DNA of 64,000 nt, from contig CP136063.1 in the NCBI GenBank assembly GCA_032622095.1, positions 272,543,426 to 272,607,425 of the forward strand, given 5' to 3'. A program made the position numbers and the translations under genes. This DNA is from Siphonodentalium dalli (lineage: Eukaryota; Mollusca; Scaphopoda; Gadilida; Siphonodentaliidae). Shown piece by piece: positions 12,201-26,100 of this stretch (its first letter is position 1; every line of letters starts with the position of its first letter). Under the pieces are notes generated by a model. The model saw only the letters and a list, made by a program, of their open reading frames with translations. It had not been told where the DNA came from and did not search any database.

Positions 12201-14913
12201 GGTCATTTCTCAACCGATTTACAAAATTCTTTCACGAGTAGCATCAGTATATCGTATAGATACACGACAGAAAAAATGGTTGGAATCGGAGACAAGAATT
12301 TTTTTTACAAATTTTGAACCCCTCCCCAGGTTAACAAATTGTTTTCGGACCTTGGTGAAAATTTCCCCGATTCGTACCCTTTCGTTAGTTAACACGATTA
12401 CGAGAACCGAATTCAGCTGCTAGACTTCTTATAGGAGAAGATCTGGGCACAAACTTTTTCCATTTTTTTTGTTTAAGGGCCATAACTCTGGAAATAAAGT
12501 TGGGACACAAACCTAAATGTTTCGATTCCATGTACCTTGGCAAGGTGCATATACCTACCAAATTGCAATGTCCTACCTTTTAAACTTTCTGAGATATAAG
12601 AGTTACAAAATATATTAAGAACTATAAATAATGAAAAAGTAAAATAAAAATATGAATAACAATATACTTCCATATTAAAATATGGAAGTATAATAAGGGA
12701 ATCGCGCGGAATTGATTGGAATGTGGATAGTATAGTTTATTGACATTTCTGTGTTCAGTTGGAACGTTCTGGTGTGACCCCCACCCATGCATCGAAATTT
12801 GGTGACGCGGATAGAAAAGTCGCCATATATCTGCCAATTTTCGATATATCGAGCTAATTTTTGCGTCATTGTGTTCGTACTTGATGCCCCTTTAAAAGTT
12901 AGCAGGGTTCTGGTAAGGTATTGTGGCGACATTCTACTATGTAGGCCAATATGTATGTTGTTCAGTATATACTTTTCGAATATCTCTGGCCTCCATCGAC
13001 ATAATGCGGCAAGTGGGTAATCGTTTAGAAGTACTATAAATTCCCCATCGAATGACACCAAACACGTGATGATCGGTTAAAGGAATTTAAATTCATAGTG
13101 CATTTTCTGTAAACTTGAACAAAAGGAAGGGGCCACAATTTCTACATTTTTCAACCGATTCATAAAATTCACTCATAATGACACTCAGTACATTTTATAG
13201 ATACTTCACAACCATTTTGGTTCAAATCGGAGACACAAAAAAATTGACAATTTTTGCCCCTCCCCTAGCCCGGAAAAATTTGAGCGGACCTTTGTCAAAA
13301 TTTCGTGGTTTGGTCTTCTGTCTATGTTTAAGGCGCTCACATAGACCAAATCCAGCTGTTGCGCTTCGTCTAGGAGAAGATCTGGGCACAAGCACTTTCT
13401 ACACATGGACTTTATTAGTACATTTTTCGATTTGTTATAACTTGGTCATTTCTCAACCGATTTACAAAATTCTTTCACGAGTAGCATCAGTATATCGTAT
13501 AGATACACGACAGAAAAAATGGTTGGAATCGGAGACAAGAATTTTTTTTACAAATTTTGAACCCCTCCCCAGGTTAACAAATTGTTTTCGGACCTTGGTG
13601 AAAATTTCCCCGATTCGTACCCTTTCGTTAGTTAACACGATTACGAGAACCGAATTCAGCTGCTAGACTTCTTATAGGAGAAGATCTGGGCACAAACTTT
13701 TTCCATTTTTTTTGTTTAAGGGCCATAACTCTGGAAATAAAGTTGGGACACAAACCTAATTGTTTCGATTCCATGTACCTTGGCAAGGTGCATATACCTA
13801 CCAAATTGCAATGTCCTACCTTTTAAACTTTCTGAGATATAAGAGTTACAAAATATATTAAGAACTATAAATAATGAAAAAGAAAAATAAAAATATGAAT
13901 AACAATATACTTCCATATTAAAATATGGAAGTATAATAAGGGAATCGCGCGGAATTGATTGGAATGTGGATAGTATAGTTTATTGACATTTCTGTGTTCA
14001 GTTGGAACGTTCTGGTGTGACCCCCACCCATGCATCGAAATTTGGTGACGCGGATAGAAAAGTCGCCATATATCTGCCAATTTTCGATATATCGAGCTAA
14101 TTTTTGCGTCATTGTGTTCGTACTTGATGCCCCTTTAAAAGTTAGCGGGTTCTGGTAAGGTATTGTGGCGACATTCTACTATGTAGGCCAATATGTATGT
14201 TGTTCAGTATATACTTTTCGAATATCTCTGGCCTCCATCGACATAATGCGGCAAGTGGGTAATCGTTTAGAAGTACTATAAATTCCCCATCGAATGACAC
14301 CAAACACGTGATGATCGGTTAAAGGAATTTAAATTCATAGTGCATTTTCTGTAAACTTGAACAAAAGGAAGGGGCCACAATTTCTACATTTTTCAACCGA
14401 TTCATAAAATTCACTCATAATGACACTCAGTACATTTTATAGATACTTCACAACCATTTTGGTTCAAATCGGAGACACAAAAAAATTGACAATTTTTGCC
14501 CCTCCCCTAGCCCGGAAAAATTTGAGCGGACCTTTGTCAAAATTTCGTGGTTTGGTCTTCTGTCTATGTTTAAGGCGCTCACATAGACCAAATCCAGCTG
14601 TTGCGCTTCGTCTAGGAGAAGATCTGGGCACAAGCACTTTCTACACATGGACTTTATTAGTACATTTTTCGATTTGTTATAACTTGGTCATTTCTCAACC
14701 GATTTACAAAATTCTTTCACGAGTAGCATCAGTATATCGTATAGATACACGACAGAAAAAATGGTTGGAATCGGAGACAAGAATTTTTTTTACAAATTTT
14801 GAACCCCTCCCCAGGTTAACAAATTGTTTTCGGACCTTGGTGAAAATTTCCCCGATTCGTACCCTTTCGTTAGTTAACACGATTACGAGAACCGAATTCA
14901 GCTGCTAGACTTC
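6214..14913. repeat. Array block U6-U12
   Basis: All seven units have A at unit position 1221. U6-U11 have A at unit position 476. U12 has lost one G next to that site (near 14147), which breaks the minus-strand open frame, and has a private T at 13760. A-rich forms run as two G-type, three T-type, then mixed. The block resembles U22-U36, so one may be a copy of part of the other. Confidence 0.8.
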
Positions 14914-17900
14914 TTATAGGAGAAGATCTGGGCACAAACTTTTTCCATTTTTTTTGTTTAAGGGCCATAACTCTGGAAATAAAGTTGGGACACAAACCTA
15001 AATGTTTCGATTCCATGTACCTTGGCAAGGTGCATATACCTACCAAATTGCAATGTCCTACCTTTTAAACTTTCTGAGATATAAGAGTTACAAAATATAT
15101 TAAGAACTATAAATAATGAAAAAGTAAAATAAAAATATGAATAACAATATACTTCCATATTAAAATATGGAAGTATAATAAGGGAATCGCGCGGAATTGA
15201 TTGGAATGTGGATAGTATAGTTTATTGACATTTCTGTGTTCAGTTGGAACGTTCTGGTGTGACCCCCACCCATGCATCGAAATTTGGTGACGCGGATAGA
15301 AAAGTCGCCATATATCTGCCAATTTTCGATATATCGAGCTAATTTTTGCGTCATTGTGTTCGTACTTGATGCCCCTTTAAAAGTTAGCGGGGTTCTGGTA
15401 AGGTATTGTGGCGACATTCTACTATGTAGGCCAATATGTATGTTGTTCAGTATATACTTTTCGAATATCTCTGGCCTCCATCGACATAATGCGGCAAGTG
15501 GGTAATCGTTTAGAAGTACTATAAATTCCCCATCGAATGACACCAAACACGTGATGATCGGTTAAAGGAATTTAAATTCATAGTGCATTTTCTGTAAACT
15601 TGAACAAAAGGAAGGGGCCACAATTTCTACATTTTTCAACCGATTCATAAAATTCACTCATAATGACACTCAGTACATTTTATAGATACTTCACAACCAT
15701 TTTGGTTCAAATCGGAGACACAAAAAAATTGACAATTTTTGCCCCTCCCCTAGCCCGGAAAAATTTGAGCGGACCTTTGTCAAAATTTCGTGGTTTGGTC
15801 TTCTGTCTATGTTTAAGGCGCTCACATAGACCAAATCCAGCTGTTGCGCTTCGTCTAGGAGAAGATCTGGGCACAAGCACTTTCTACACATGGACTTTAT
15901 TAGTACATTTTTCGATTTGTTATAACTTGGTCATTTCTCAACCGATTTACAAAATTCTTTCACGAGTAGCATCAGTATATCGTATAGATACACGACAGAA
16001 AAAATGGTTGGAATCGGAGACAAGAATTTTTTTTTACAAATTTTGAACCCCTCCCCAGGTTAACAAATTGTTTTCGGACCTTGGTGAAAATTTCCCCGAT
16101 TCGTACCCTTTCGTTAGTTAACACGATTACGAGATCCGAATTCAGCTGCTAGACTTCTTATAGGAGAAGATCTGGGCACAAACTTTTTCCATTTTTTTTG
16201 TTTAAGGGCCATAACTCTGGAAATAAAGTTGGGACACAAACCTAAATGTTTCGATTCCATGTACCTTGGCAAGGTGCATATACCTACCAAATTGCAATGT
16301 CCTACCTTTTAAACTTTCTGAGATATAAGAGTTACAAAATATATTAAGAACTATAAATAATGAAAAAGAAAAATAAAAATATGAATAACAATATACTTCC
16401 ATATTAAAATATGGAAGTATAATAAGGGAATCGCGCGGAATTGATTGGAATGTGGATAGTATAGTTTATTGACATTTCTGTGTTCAGTTGGAACGTTCTG
16501 GTGTGACCCCCACCCATGCATCGAAATTTGGTGACGCGGATAGAAAAGTCGCCATATATCTGCCAATTTTCGATATATCGAGCTAATTTTTGCGTCATTG
16601 TGTTCGTACTTGATGCCCCTTTAAAAGTTAGCGGGGTTCTGGTAAGGTATTGTGGCGACATTCTACTATGTAGGCCAATATGTATGTTGTTCAGTATATA
16701 CTTTTCGAATATCTCTGGCCTCCATCGACATAATGCGGCAAGTGGGTAATCGTTTAGAAGTACTATAAATTCCCCATCGAATGACACCAAACACGTGATG
16801 ATCGGTTAAAGGAATTTAAATTCATAGTGCATTTTCTGTAAACTTGAACAAAAGGAAGGGGCCACAATTTCTACATTTTTCAACCGATTCATAAAATTCA
16901 CTCATAATGACACTCAGTACATTTTATAGATACTTCACAACCATTTTGGTTCAAATCGGAGACACAAAAAAATTGACAATTTTTGCCCCTCCCCTAGCCC
17001 GGAAAAATTTGAGCGGACCTTTGTCAAAATTTCGTGGTTTGGTCTTCTGTCTATGTTTAAGGCGCTCACATAGACCAAATCCAGCTGTTGCGCTTCGTCT
17101 AGGAGAAGATCTGGGCACAAGCACTTTCTACACATGGACTTTATTAGTACATTTTTCGATTTGTTATAACTTGGTCATTTCTCAACCGATTTACAAAATT
17201 CTTTCACGAGTAGCATCAGTATATCGTATAGATACACGACAGAAAAAATGGTTGGAATCGGAGACAAGAATTTTTTTTACAAATTTTGAACCCCTCCCCA
17301 GGTTAACAAATTGTTTTCGGACCTTGGTGAAAATTTCCCCGATTCGTACCCTTTCGTTAGTTAACACGATTACGAGATCCGAATTCAGCTGCTAGACTTC
17401 TTATAGGAGAAGATCTGGGCACAAACTTTTTCCATTTTTTTTGTTTAAGGGCCATAACTCTGGAAATAAAGTTGGGACACAAACCTAAATGTTTCGATTC
17501 CATGTACCTTGGCAAGGTGCATATACCTACCAAATTGCAATGTCCTACCTTTTAAACTTTCTGAGATATAAGAGTTACAAAATATATTAAGAACTATAAA
17601 TAATGAAAAAGAAAATAAAAATATGAATAACAATATACTTCCATATTAAAATATGGAAGTATAATAAGGGAATCGCGCGGAATTGATTGGAATGTGGATA
17701 GTATAGTTTATTGACATTTCTGTGTTCAGTTGGAACGTTCTGGTGTGACCCCCACCCATGCATCGAAATTTGGTGACGCGGATAGAAAAGTCGCCATATA
17801 TCTGCCAATTTTCGATATATCGAGCTAATTTTTGCGTCATTGTGTTCGTACTTGATGCCCCTTTAAAAGTTAGCAGGGTTCTGGTAAGGTATTGTGGCGA

Positions 17901-20900
17901 CATTCTACTATGTAGGCCAATATGTATGTTGTTCAGTATATACTTTTCGAATATCTCTGGCCTCCATCGACATAATGCGGCAAGTGGGTAATCGTTTAGA
18001 AGTACTATAAATTCCCCATCGAATGACACCAAACACGTGATGATCGGTTAAAGGAATTTAAATTCATAGTGCATTTTCTGTAAACTTGAACAAAAGGAAG
18101 GGGCCACAATTTCTACATTTTTCAACCGATTCATAAAATTCACTCATAATGACACTCAGTACATTTTATAGATACTTCACAACCATTTTGGTTCAAATCG
18201 GAGACACAAAAAAATTGACAATTTTTGCCCCTCCCCTAGCCCGGAAAAATTTGAGCGGACCTTTGTCAAAATTTCGTGGTTTGGTCTTCTGTCTATGTTT
18301 AAGGCGCTCACATAGACCAAATCCAGCTGTTGCGCTTCGTCTAGGAGAAGATCTGGGCACAAGCACTTTCTACACATGGACTTTATTAGTACATTTTTCG
18401 ATTTGTTATAACTTGGTCATTTCTCAACCGATTTACAAAATTCTTTCACGAGTAGCATCAGTATATCGTATAGATACACGACAGAAAAAATGGTTGGAAT
18501 CGGAGACAAGAATTTTTTTTACAAATTTTGAACCCCTCCCCAGGTTAACAAATTGTTTTCGGACCTTGGTGAAAATTTCCCCGATTCGTACCCTTTCGTT
18601 AGTTAACACGATTACGAGATCCGAATTCAGCTGCTAGACTTCTTATAGGAGAAGATCTGGGCACAAACTTTTTCCATTTTTTTTGTTTAAGGGCCATAAC
18701 TCTGGAAATAAAGTTGGGACACAAACCTAAATGTTTCGATTCCATGTACCTTGGCAAGGTGCATATACCTACCAAATTGCAATGTCCTACCTTTTAAACT
18801 TTCTGAGATATAAGAGTTACAAAATATATTAAGAACTATAAATAATGAAAAAGAAAAATAAAAATATGAATAACAATATACTTCCATATTAAAATATGGA
18901 AGTATAATAAGGGAATCGCGCGGAATTGATTGGAATGTGGATAGTATAGTTTATTGACATTTCTGTGTTCAGTTGGAACGTTCTGGTGTGACCCCCACCC
19001 ATGCATCGAAATTTGGTGACGCGGATAGAAAAGTCGCCATATATCTGCCAATTTTCGATATATCGAGCTAATTTTTGCGTCATTGTGTTCGTACTTGATG
19101 CCCCTTTAAAAGTTAGCGGGGTTCTGGTAAGGTATTGTGGCGACATTCTACTATGTAGGCCAATATGTATGTTGTTCAGTATATACTTTTCGAATATCTC
19201 TGGCCTCCATCGACATAATGCGGCAAGTGGGTAATCGTTTAGAAGTACTATAAATTCCCCATCGAATGACACCAAACACGTGATGATCGGTTAAAGGAAT
19301 TTAAATTCATAGTGCATTTTCTGTAAACTTGAACAAAAGGAAGGGGCCACAATTTCTACATTTTTCAACCGATTCATAAAATTCACTCATAATGACACTC
19401 AGTACATTTTATAGATACTTCACAACCATTTTGGTTCAAATCGGAGACACAAAAAAATTGACAATTTTTGCCCCTCCCCTAGCCCGGAAAAATTTGAGCG
19501 GACCTTTGTCAAAATTTCGTGGTTTGGTCTTCTGTCTATGTTTAAGGCGCTCACATAGACCAAATCCAGCTGTTGCGCTTCGTCTAGGAGAAGATCTGGG
19601 CACAAGCACTTTCTACACATGGACTTTATTAGTACATTTTTCGATTTGATATAACTTGGTCATTTCTCAACCGATTTACAAAATTCTTTCACGAGTAGCA
19701 TCAGTATATCGTATAGATACACGACAGAAAAAATGGTTGGAATCGGAGACAAGAATTTTTTTTACAAATTTTGAACCCCTCCCCAGGTTAACAAATTGTT
19801 TTCGGACCTTGGTGAAAATTTCCCCGATTCGTACCCTTTCGTTAGTTAACACGATTACGAGATCCGAATTCAGCTGCTAGACTTCTTATAGGAGAAGATC
19901 TGGGCACAAACTTTTTCCATTTTTTTTGTTTAAGGGCCATAACTCTGGAAATAAAGTTGGGACACAAACCTAAATGTTTCGATTCCATGTACCTTGGCAA
20001 GGTGCATATACCTACCAAATTGCAATGTCCTACCTTTTAAACTTTCTGAGATATAAGAGTTACAAAATATATTAAGAACTATAAATAATGAAAAAGAAAA
20101 ATAAAAATATGAATAACAATATACTTCCATATTAAAATATGGAAGTATAATAAGGGAATCGCGCGGAATTGATTGGAATGTGGATAGTATAGTTTATTGA
20201 CATTTCTGTGTTCAGTTGGAACGTTCTGGTGTGACCCCCACCCATGCATCGAAATTTGGTGACGCGGATAGAAAAGTCGCCATATATCTGCCAATTTTCG
20301 ATATATCGAGCTAATTTTTGCGTCATTGTGTTCGTACTTGATGCCCCTTTAAAAGTTAGCAGGGTTCTGGTAAGGTATTGTGGCGACATTCTACTATGTA
20401 GGCCAATATGTATGTTGTTCAGTATATACTTTTCGAATATCTCTGGCCTCCATCGACATAATGCGGCAAGTGGGTAATCGTTTAGAAGTACTATAAATTC
20501 CCCATCGAATGACACCAAACACGTGATGATCGGTTAAAGGAATTTAAATTCATAGTGCATTTTCTGTAAACTTGAACAAAAGGAAGGGGCCACAATTTCT
20601 ACATTTTTCAACCGATTCATAAAATTCACTCATAATGACACTCAGTACATTTTATAGATACTTCACAACCATTTTGGTTCAAATCGGAGACACAAAAAAA
20701 TTGACAATTTTTGCCCCTCCCCTAGCCCGGAAAAATTTGAGCGGACCTTTGTCAAAATTTCGTGGTTTGGTCTTCTGTCTATGTTTAAGGCGCTCACATA
20801 GACCAAATCCAGCTGTTGCGCTTCGTCTAGGAGAAGATCTGGGCACAAGCACTTTCTACACATGGACTTTATTAGTACATTTTTCGATTTGTTATAACTT

Positions 20901-23900
20901 GGTCATTTCTCAACCGATTTACAAAATTCTTTCACGAGTAGCATCAGTATATCGTATAGATACACGACAGAAAAAATGGTTGGAATCGGAGACAAGAATT
21001 TTTTTTACAAATTTTGAACCCCTCCCCAGGTTAACAAATTGTTTTCGGACCTTGGTGAAAATTTCCCCGATTCGTACCCTTTCGTTAGTTAACACGATTA
21101 CGAGATCCGAATTCAGCTGCTAGACTTCTTATAGGAGAAGATCTGGGCACAAACTTTTTCCATTTTTTTTGTTTAAGGGCCATAACTCTGGAAATAAAGT
21201 TGGGACACAAACCTAAATGTTTCGATTCCATGTACCTTGGCAAGGTGCATATACCTACCAAATTGCAATGTCCTACCTTTTAAACTTTCTGAGATATAAG
21301 AGTTACAAAATATATTAAGAACTATAAATAATGAAAAAGAAAAATAAAAATATGAATAACAATATACTTCCATATTAAAATATGGAAGTATAATAAGGGA
21401 ATCGCGCGGAATTGATTGGAATGTGGATAGTATAGTTTATTGACATTTCTGTGTTCAGTTGGAACGTTCTGGTGTGACCCCCACCCATGCATCGAAATTT
21501 GGTGACGCGGATAGAAAAGTCGCCATATATCTGCCAATTTTCGATATATCGAGCTAATTTTTGCGTCATTGTGTTCGTACTTGATGCCCCTTTAAAAGTT
21601 AGCGGGGTTCTGGTAAGGTATTGTGGCGACATTCTACTATGTAGGCCAATATGTATGTTGTTCAGTATATACTTTTCGAATATCTCTGGCCTCCATCGAC
21701 ATAATGCGGCAAGTGGGTAATCGTTTAGAAGTACTATAAATTCCCCATCGAATGACACCAAACACGTGATGATCGGTTAAAGGAATTTAAATTCATAGTG
21801 CATTTTCTGTAAACTTGAACAAAAGGAAGGGGCCACAATTTCTACATTTTTCAACCGATTCATAAAATTCACTCATAATGACACTCAGTACATTTTATAG
21901 ATACTTCACAACCATTTTGGTTCAAATCGGAGACACAAAAAAATTGACAATTTTTGCCCCTCCCCTAGCCCGGAAAAATTTGAGCGGACCTTTGTCAAAA
22001 TTTCGTGGTTTGGTCTTCTGTCTATGTTTAAGGCGCTCACATAGACCAAATCCAGCTGTTGCGCTTCGTCTAGGAGAAGATCTGGGCACAAGCACTTTCT
22101 ACACATGGACTTTATTAGTACATTTTTCGATTTGTTATAACTTGGTCATTTCTCAACCGATTTACAAAATTCTTTCACGAGTAGCATCAGTATATCGTAT
22201 AGATACACGACAGAAAAAATGGTTGGAATCGGAGACAAGAATTTTTTTTACAAATTTTGAACCCCTCCCCAGGTTAACAAATTGTTTTCGGACCTTGGTG
22301 AAAATTTCCCCGATTCGTACCCTTTCGTTAGTTAACACGATTACGAGATCCGAATTCAGCTGCTAGACTTCTTATAGGAGAAGATCTGGGCACAAACTTT
22401 TTCCATTTTTTTTGTTTAAGGGCCATAACTCTGGAAATAAAGTTGGGACACAAACCTAAATGTTTCGATTCCATGTACCTTGGCAAGGTGCATATACCTA
22501 CCAAATTGCAATGTCCTACCTTTTAAACTTTCTGAGATATAAGAGTTACAAAATATATTAAGAACTATAAATAATGAAAAAGAAAAATAAAAATATGAAT
22601 AACAATATACTTCCATATTAAAATATGGAAGTATAATAAGGGAATCGCGCGGAATTGATTGGAATGTGGATAGTATAGTTTATTGACATTTCTGTGTTCA
22701 GTTGGAACGTTCTGGTGTGACCCCCACCCATGCATCGAAATTTGGTGACGCGGATAGAAAAGTCGCCATATATCTGCCAATTTTCGATATATCGAGCTAA
22801 TTTTTGCGTCATTGTGTTCGTACTTGATGCCCCTTTAAAAGTTAGCAGGGTTCTGGTAAGGTATTGTGGCGACATTCTACTATGTAGGCCAATATGTATG
22901 TTGTTCAGTATATACTTTTCGAATATCTCTGGCCTCCATCGACATAATGCGGCAAGTGGGTAATCGTTTAGAAGTACTATAAATTCCCCATCGAATGACA
23001 CCAAACACGTGATGATCGGTTAAAGGAATTTAAATTCATAGTGCATTTTCTGTAAACTTGAACAAAAGGAAGGGGCCACAATTTCTACATTTTTCAACCG
23101 ATTCATAAAATTCACTCATAATGACACTCAGTACATTTTATAGATACTTCACAACCATTTTGGTTCAAATCGGAGACACAAAAAAATTGACAATTTTTGC
23201 CCCTCCCCTAGCCCGGAAAAATTTGAGCGGACCTTTGTCAAAATTTCGTGGTTTGGTCTTCTGTCTATGTTTAAGGCGCTCACATAGACCAAATCCAGCT
23301 GTTGCGCTTCGTCTAGGAGAAGATCTGGGCACAAGCACTTTCTACACATGGACTTTATTAGTACATTTTTCGATTTGTTATAACTTGGTCATTTCTCAAC
23401 CGATTTACAAAATTCTTTCACGAGTAGCATCAGTATATCGTATAGATACACGACAGAAAAAATGGTTGGAATCGGAGACAAGAATTTTTTTTACAAATTT
23501 TGAACCCCTCCCCAGGTTAACAAATTGTTTTCGGACCTTGGTGAAAATTTCCCCGATTCGTACCCTTTCGTTAGTTAACACGATTACGAGATCCGAATTC
23601 AGCTGCTAGACTTCTTATAGGAGAAGATCTGGGCACAAACTTTTTCCATTTTTTTTGTTTAAGGGCCATAACTCTGGAAATAAAGTTGGGACACAAACCT
23701 AAATGTTTCGATTCCATGTACCTTGGCAAGGTGCATATACCTACCAAATTGCAATGTCCTACCTTTTAAACTTTCTGAGATATAAGAGTTACAAAATATA
23801 TTAAGAACTATAAATAATGAAAAAGAAAAATAAAAATATGAATAACAATATACTTCCATATTAAAATATGGAAGTATAATAAGGGAATCGCGCGGAATTG

Positions 23901-26100
23901 ATTGGAATGTGGATAGTATAGTTTATTGACATTTCTGTGTTCAGTTGGAACGTTCTGGTGTGACCCCCACCCATGCATCGAAATTTGGTGACGCGGATAG
24001 AAAAGTCGCCATATATCTGCCAATTTTCGATATATCGAGCTAATTTTTGCGTCATTGTGTTCGTACTTGATGCCCCTTTAAAAGTTAGCGGGGTTCTGGT
24101 AAGGTATTGTGGCGACATTCTACTATGTAGGCCAATATGTATGTTGTTCAGTATATACTTTTCGAATATCTCTGGCCTCCATCGACATAATGCGGCAAGT
24201 GGGTAATCGTTTAGAAGTACTATAAATTCCCCATCGAATGACACCAAACACGTGATGATCGGTTAAAGGAATTTAAATTCATAGTGCATTTTCTGTAAAC
24301 TTGAACAAAAGGAAGGGGCCACAATTTCTACATTTTTCAACCGATTCATAAAATTCACTCATAATGACACTCAGTACATTTTATAGATACTTCACAACCA
24401 TTTTGGTTCAAATCGGAGACACAAAAAAATTGACAATTTTTGCCCCTCCCCTAGCCCGGAAAAATTTGAGCGGACCTTTGTCAAAATTTCGTGGTTTGGT
24501 CTTCTGTCTATGTTTAAGGCGCTCACATAGACCAAATCCAGCTGTTGCGCTTCGTCTAGGAGAAGATCTGGGCACAAGCACTTTCTACACATGGACTTTA
24601 TTAGTACATTTTTCGATTTGTTATAACTTGGTCATTTCTCAACCGATTTACAAAATTCTTTCACGAGTAGCATCAGTATATCGTATAGATACACGACAGA
24701 AAAAATGGTTGGAATCGGAGACAAGAATTTTTTTTACAAATTTTGAACCCCTCCCCAGGTTAACAAATTGTTTTCGGACCTTGGTGAAAATTTCCCCGAT
24801 TCGTACCCTTTCGTTAGTTAACACGATTACGAGATCCGAATTCAGCTGCTAGACTTCTTATAGGAGAAGATCTGGGCACAAACTTTTTCCATTTTTTTTG
24901 TTTAAGGGCCATAACTCTGGAAATAAAGTTGGGACACAAACCTAAATGTTTCGATTCCATGTACCTTGGCAAGGTGCATATACCTACCAAATTGCAATGT
25001 CCTACCTTTTAAACTTTCTGAGATATAAGAGTTACAAAATATATTAAGAACTATAAATAATGAAAAAGGAAAATAAAAATATGAATAACAATATACTTCC
25101 ATATTAAAATATGGAAGTATAATAAGGGAATCGCGCGGAATTGATTGGAATGTGGATAGTATAGTTTATTGACATTTCTGTGTTCAGTTGGAACGTTCTG
25201 GTGTGACCCCCACCCATGCATCGAAATTTGGTGACGCGGATAGAAAAGTCGCCATATATCTGCCAATTTTCGATATATCGAGCTAATTTTTGCGTCATTG
25301 TGTTCGTACTTGATGCCCCTTTAAAAGTTAGCAGGGTTCTGGTAAGGTATTGTGGCGACATTCTACTATGTAGGCCAATATGTATGTTGTTCAGTATATA
25401 CTTTTCGAATATCTCTGGCCTCCATCGACATAATGCGGCAAGTGGGTAATCGTTTAGAAGTACTATAAATTCCCCATCGAATGACACCAAACACGTGATG
25501 ATCGGTTAAAGGAATTTAAATTCATAGTGCATTTTCTGTAAACTTGAACAAAAGGAAGGGGCCACAATTTCTACATTTTTCAACCGATTCATAAAATTCA
25601 CTCATAATGACACTCAGTACATTTTATAGATACTTCACAACCATTTTGGTTCAAATCGGAGACACAAAAAAATTGACAATTTTTGCCCCTCCCCTAGCCC
25701 GGAAAAATTTGAGCGGACCTTTGTCAAAATTTCGTGGTTTGGTCTTCTGTCTATGTTTAAGGCGCTCACATAGACCAAATCCAGCTGTTGCGCTTCGTCT
25801 AGGAGAAGATCTGGGCACAAGCACTTTCTACACATGGACTTTATTAGTACATTTTTCGATTTGTTATAACTTGGTCATTTCTCAACCGATTTACAAAATT
25901 CTTTCACGAGTAGCATCAGTATATCGTATAGATACACGACAGAAAAAATGGTTGGAATCGGAGACAAGAATTTTTTTTACAAATTTTGAACCCCTCCCCA
26001 GGTTAACAAATTGTTTTCGGACCTTGGTGAAAATTTCCCCGATTCGTACCCTTTCGTTAGTTAACACGATTACGAGATCCGAATTCAGCTGCTAGACTTC
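14914..26100. repeat. Array block U13-U21 with dimer alternation
   Basis: All nine units have T at unit position 1221. At unit position 476 they read G, G, A, G, A, G, A, G, A, so U14-U21 alternate strictly in a two-unit (about 2486-bp) higher-order repeat. U13 has an extra T in its T-run near 16027, which breaks the plus-strand open frame. U16 has T to A at 19649, which creates an in-frame stop in the same frame. Confidence 0.85.
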
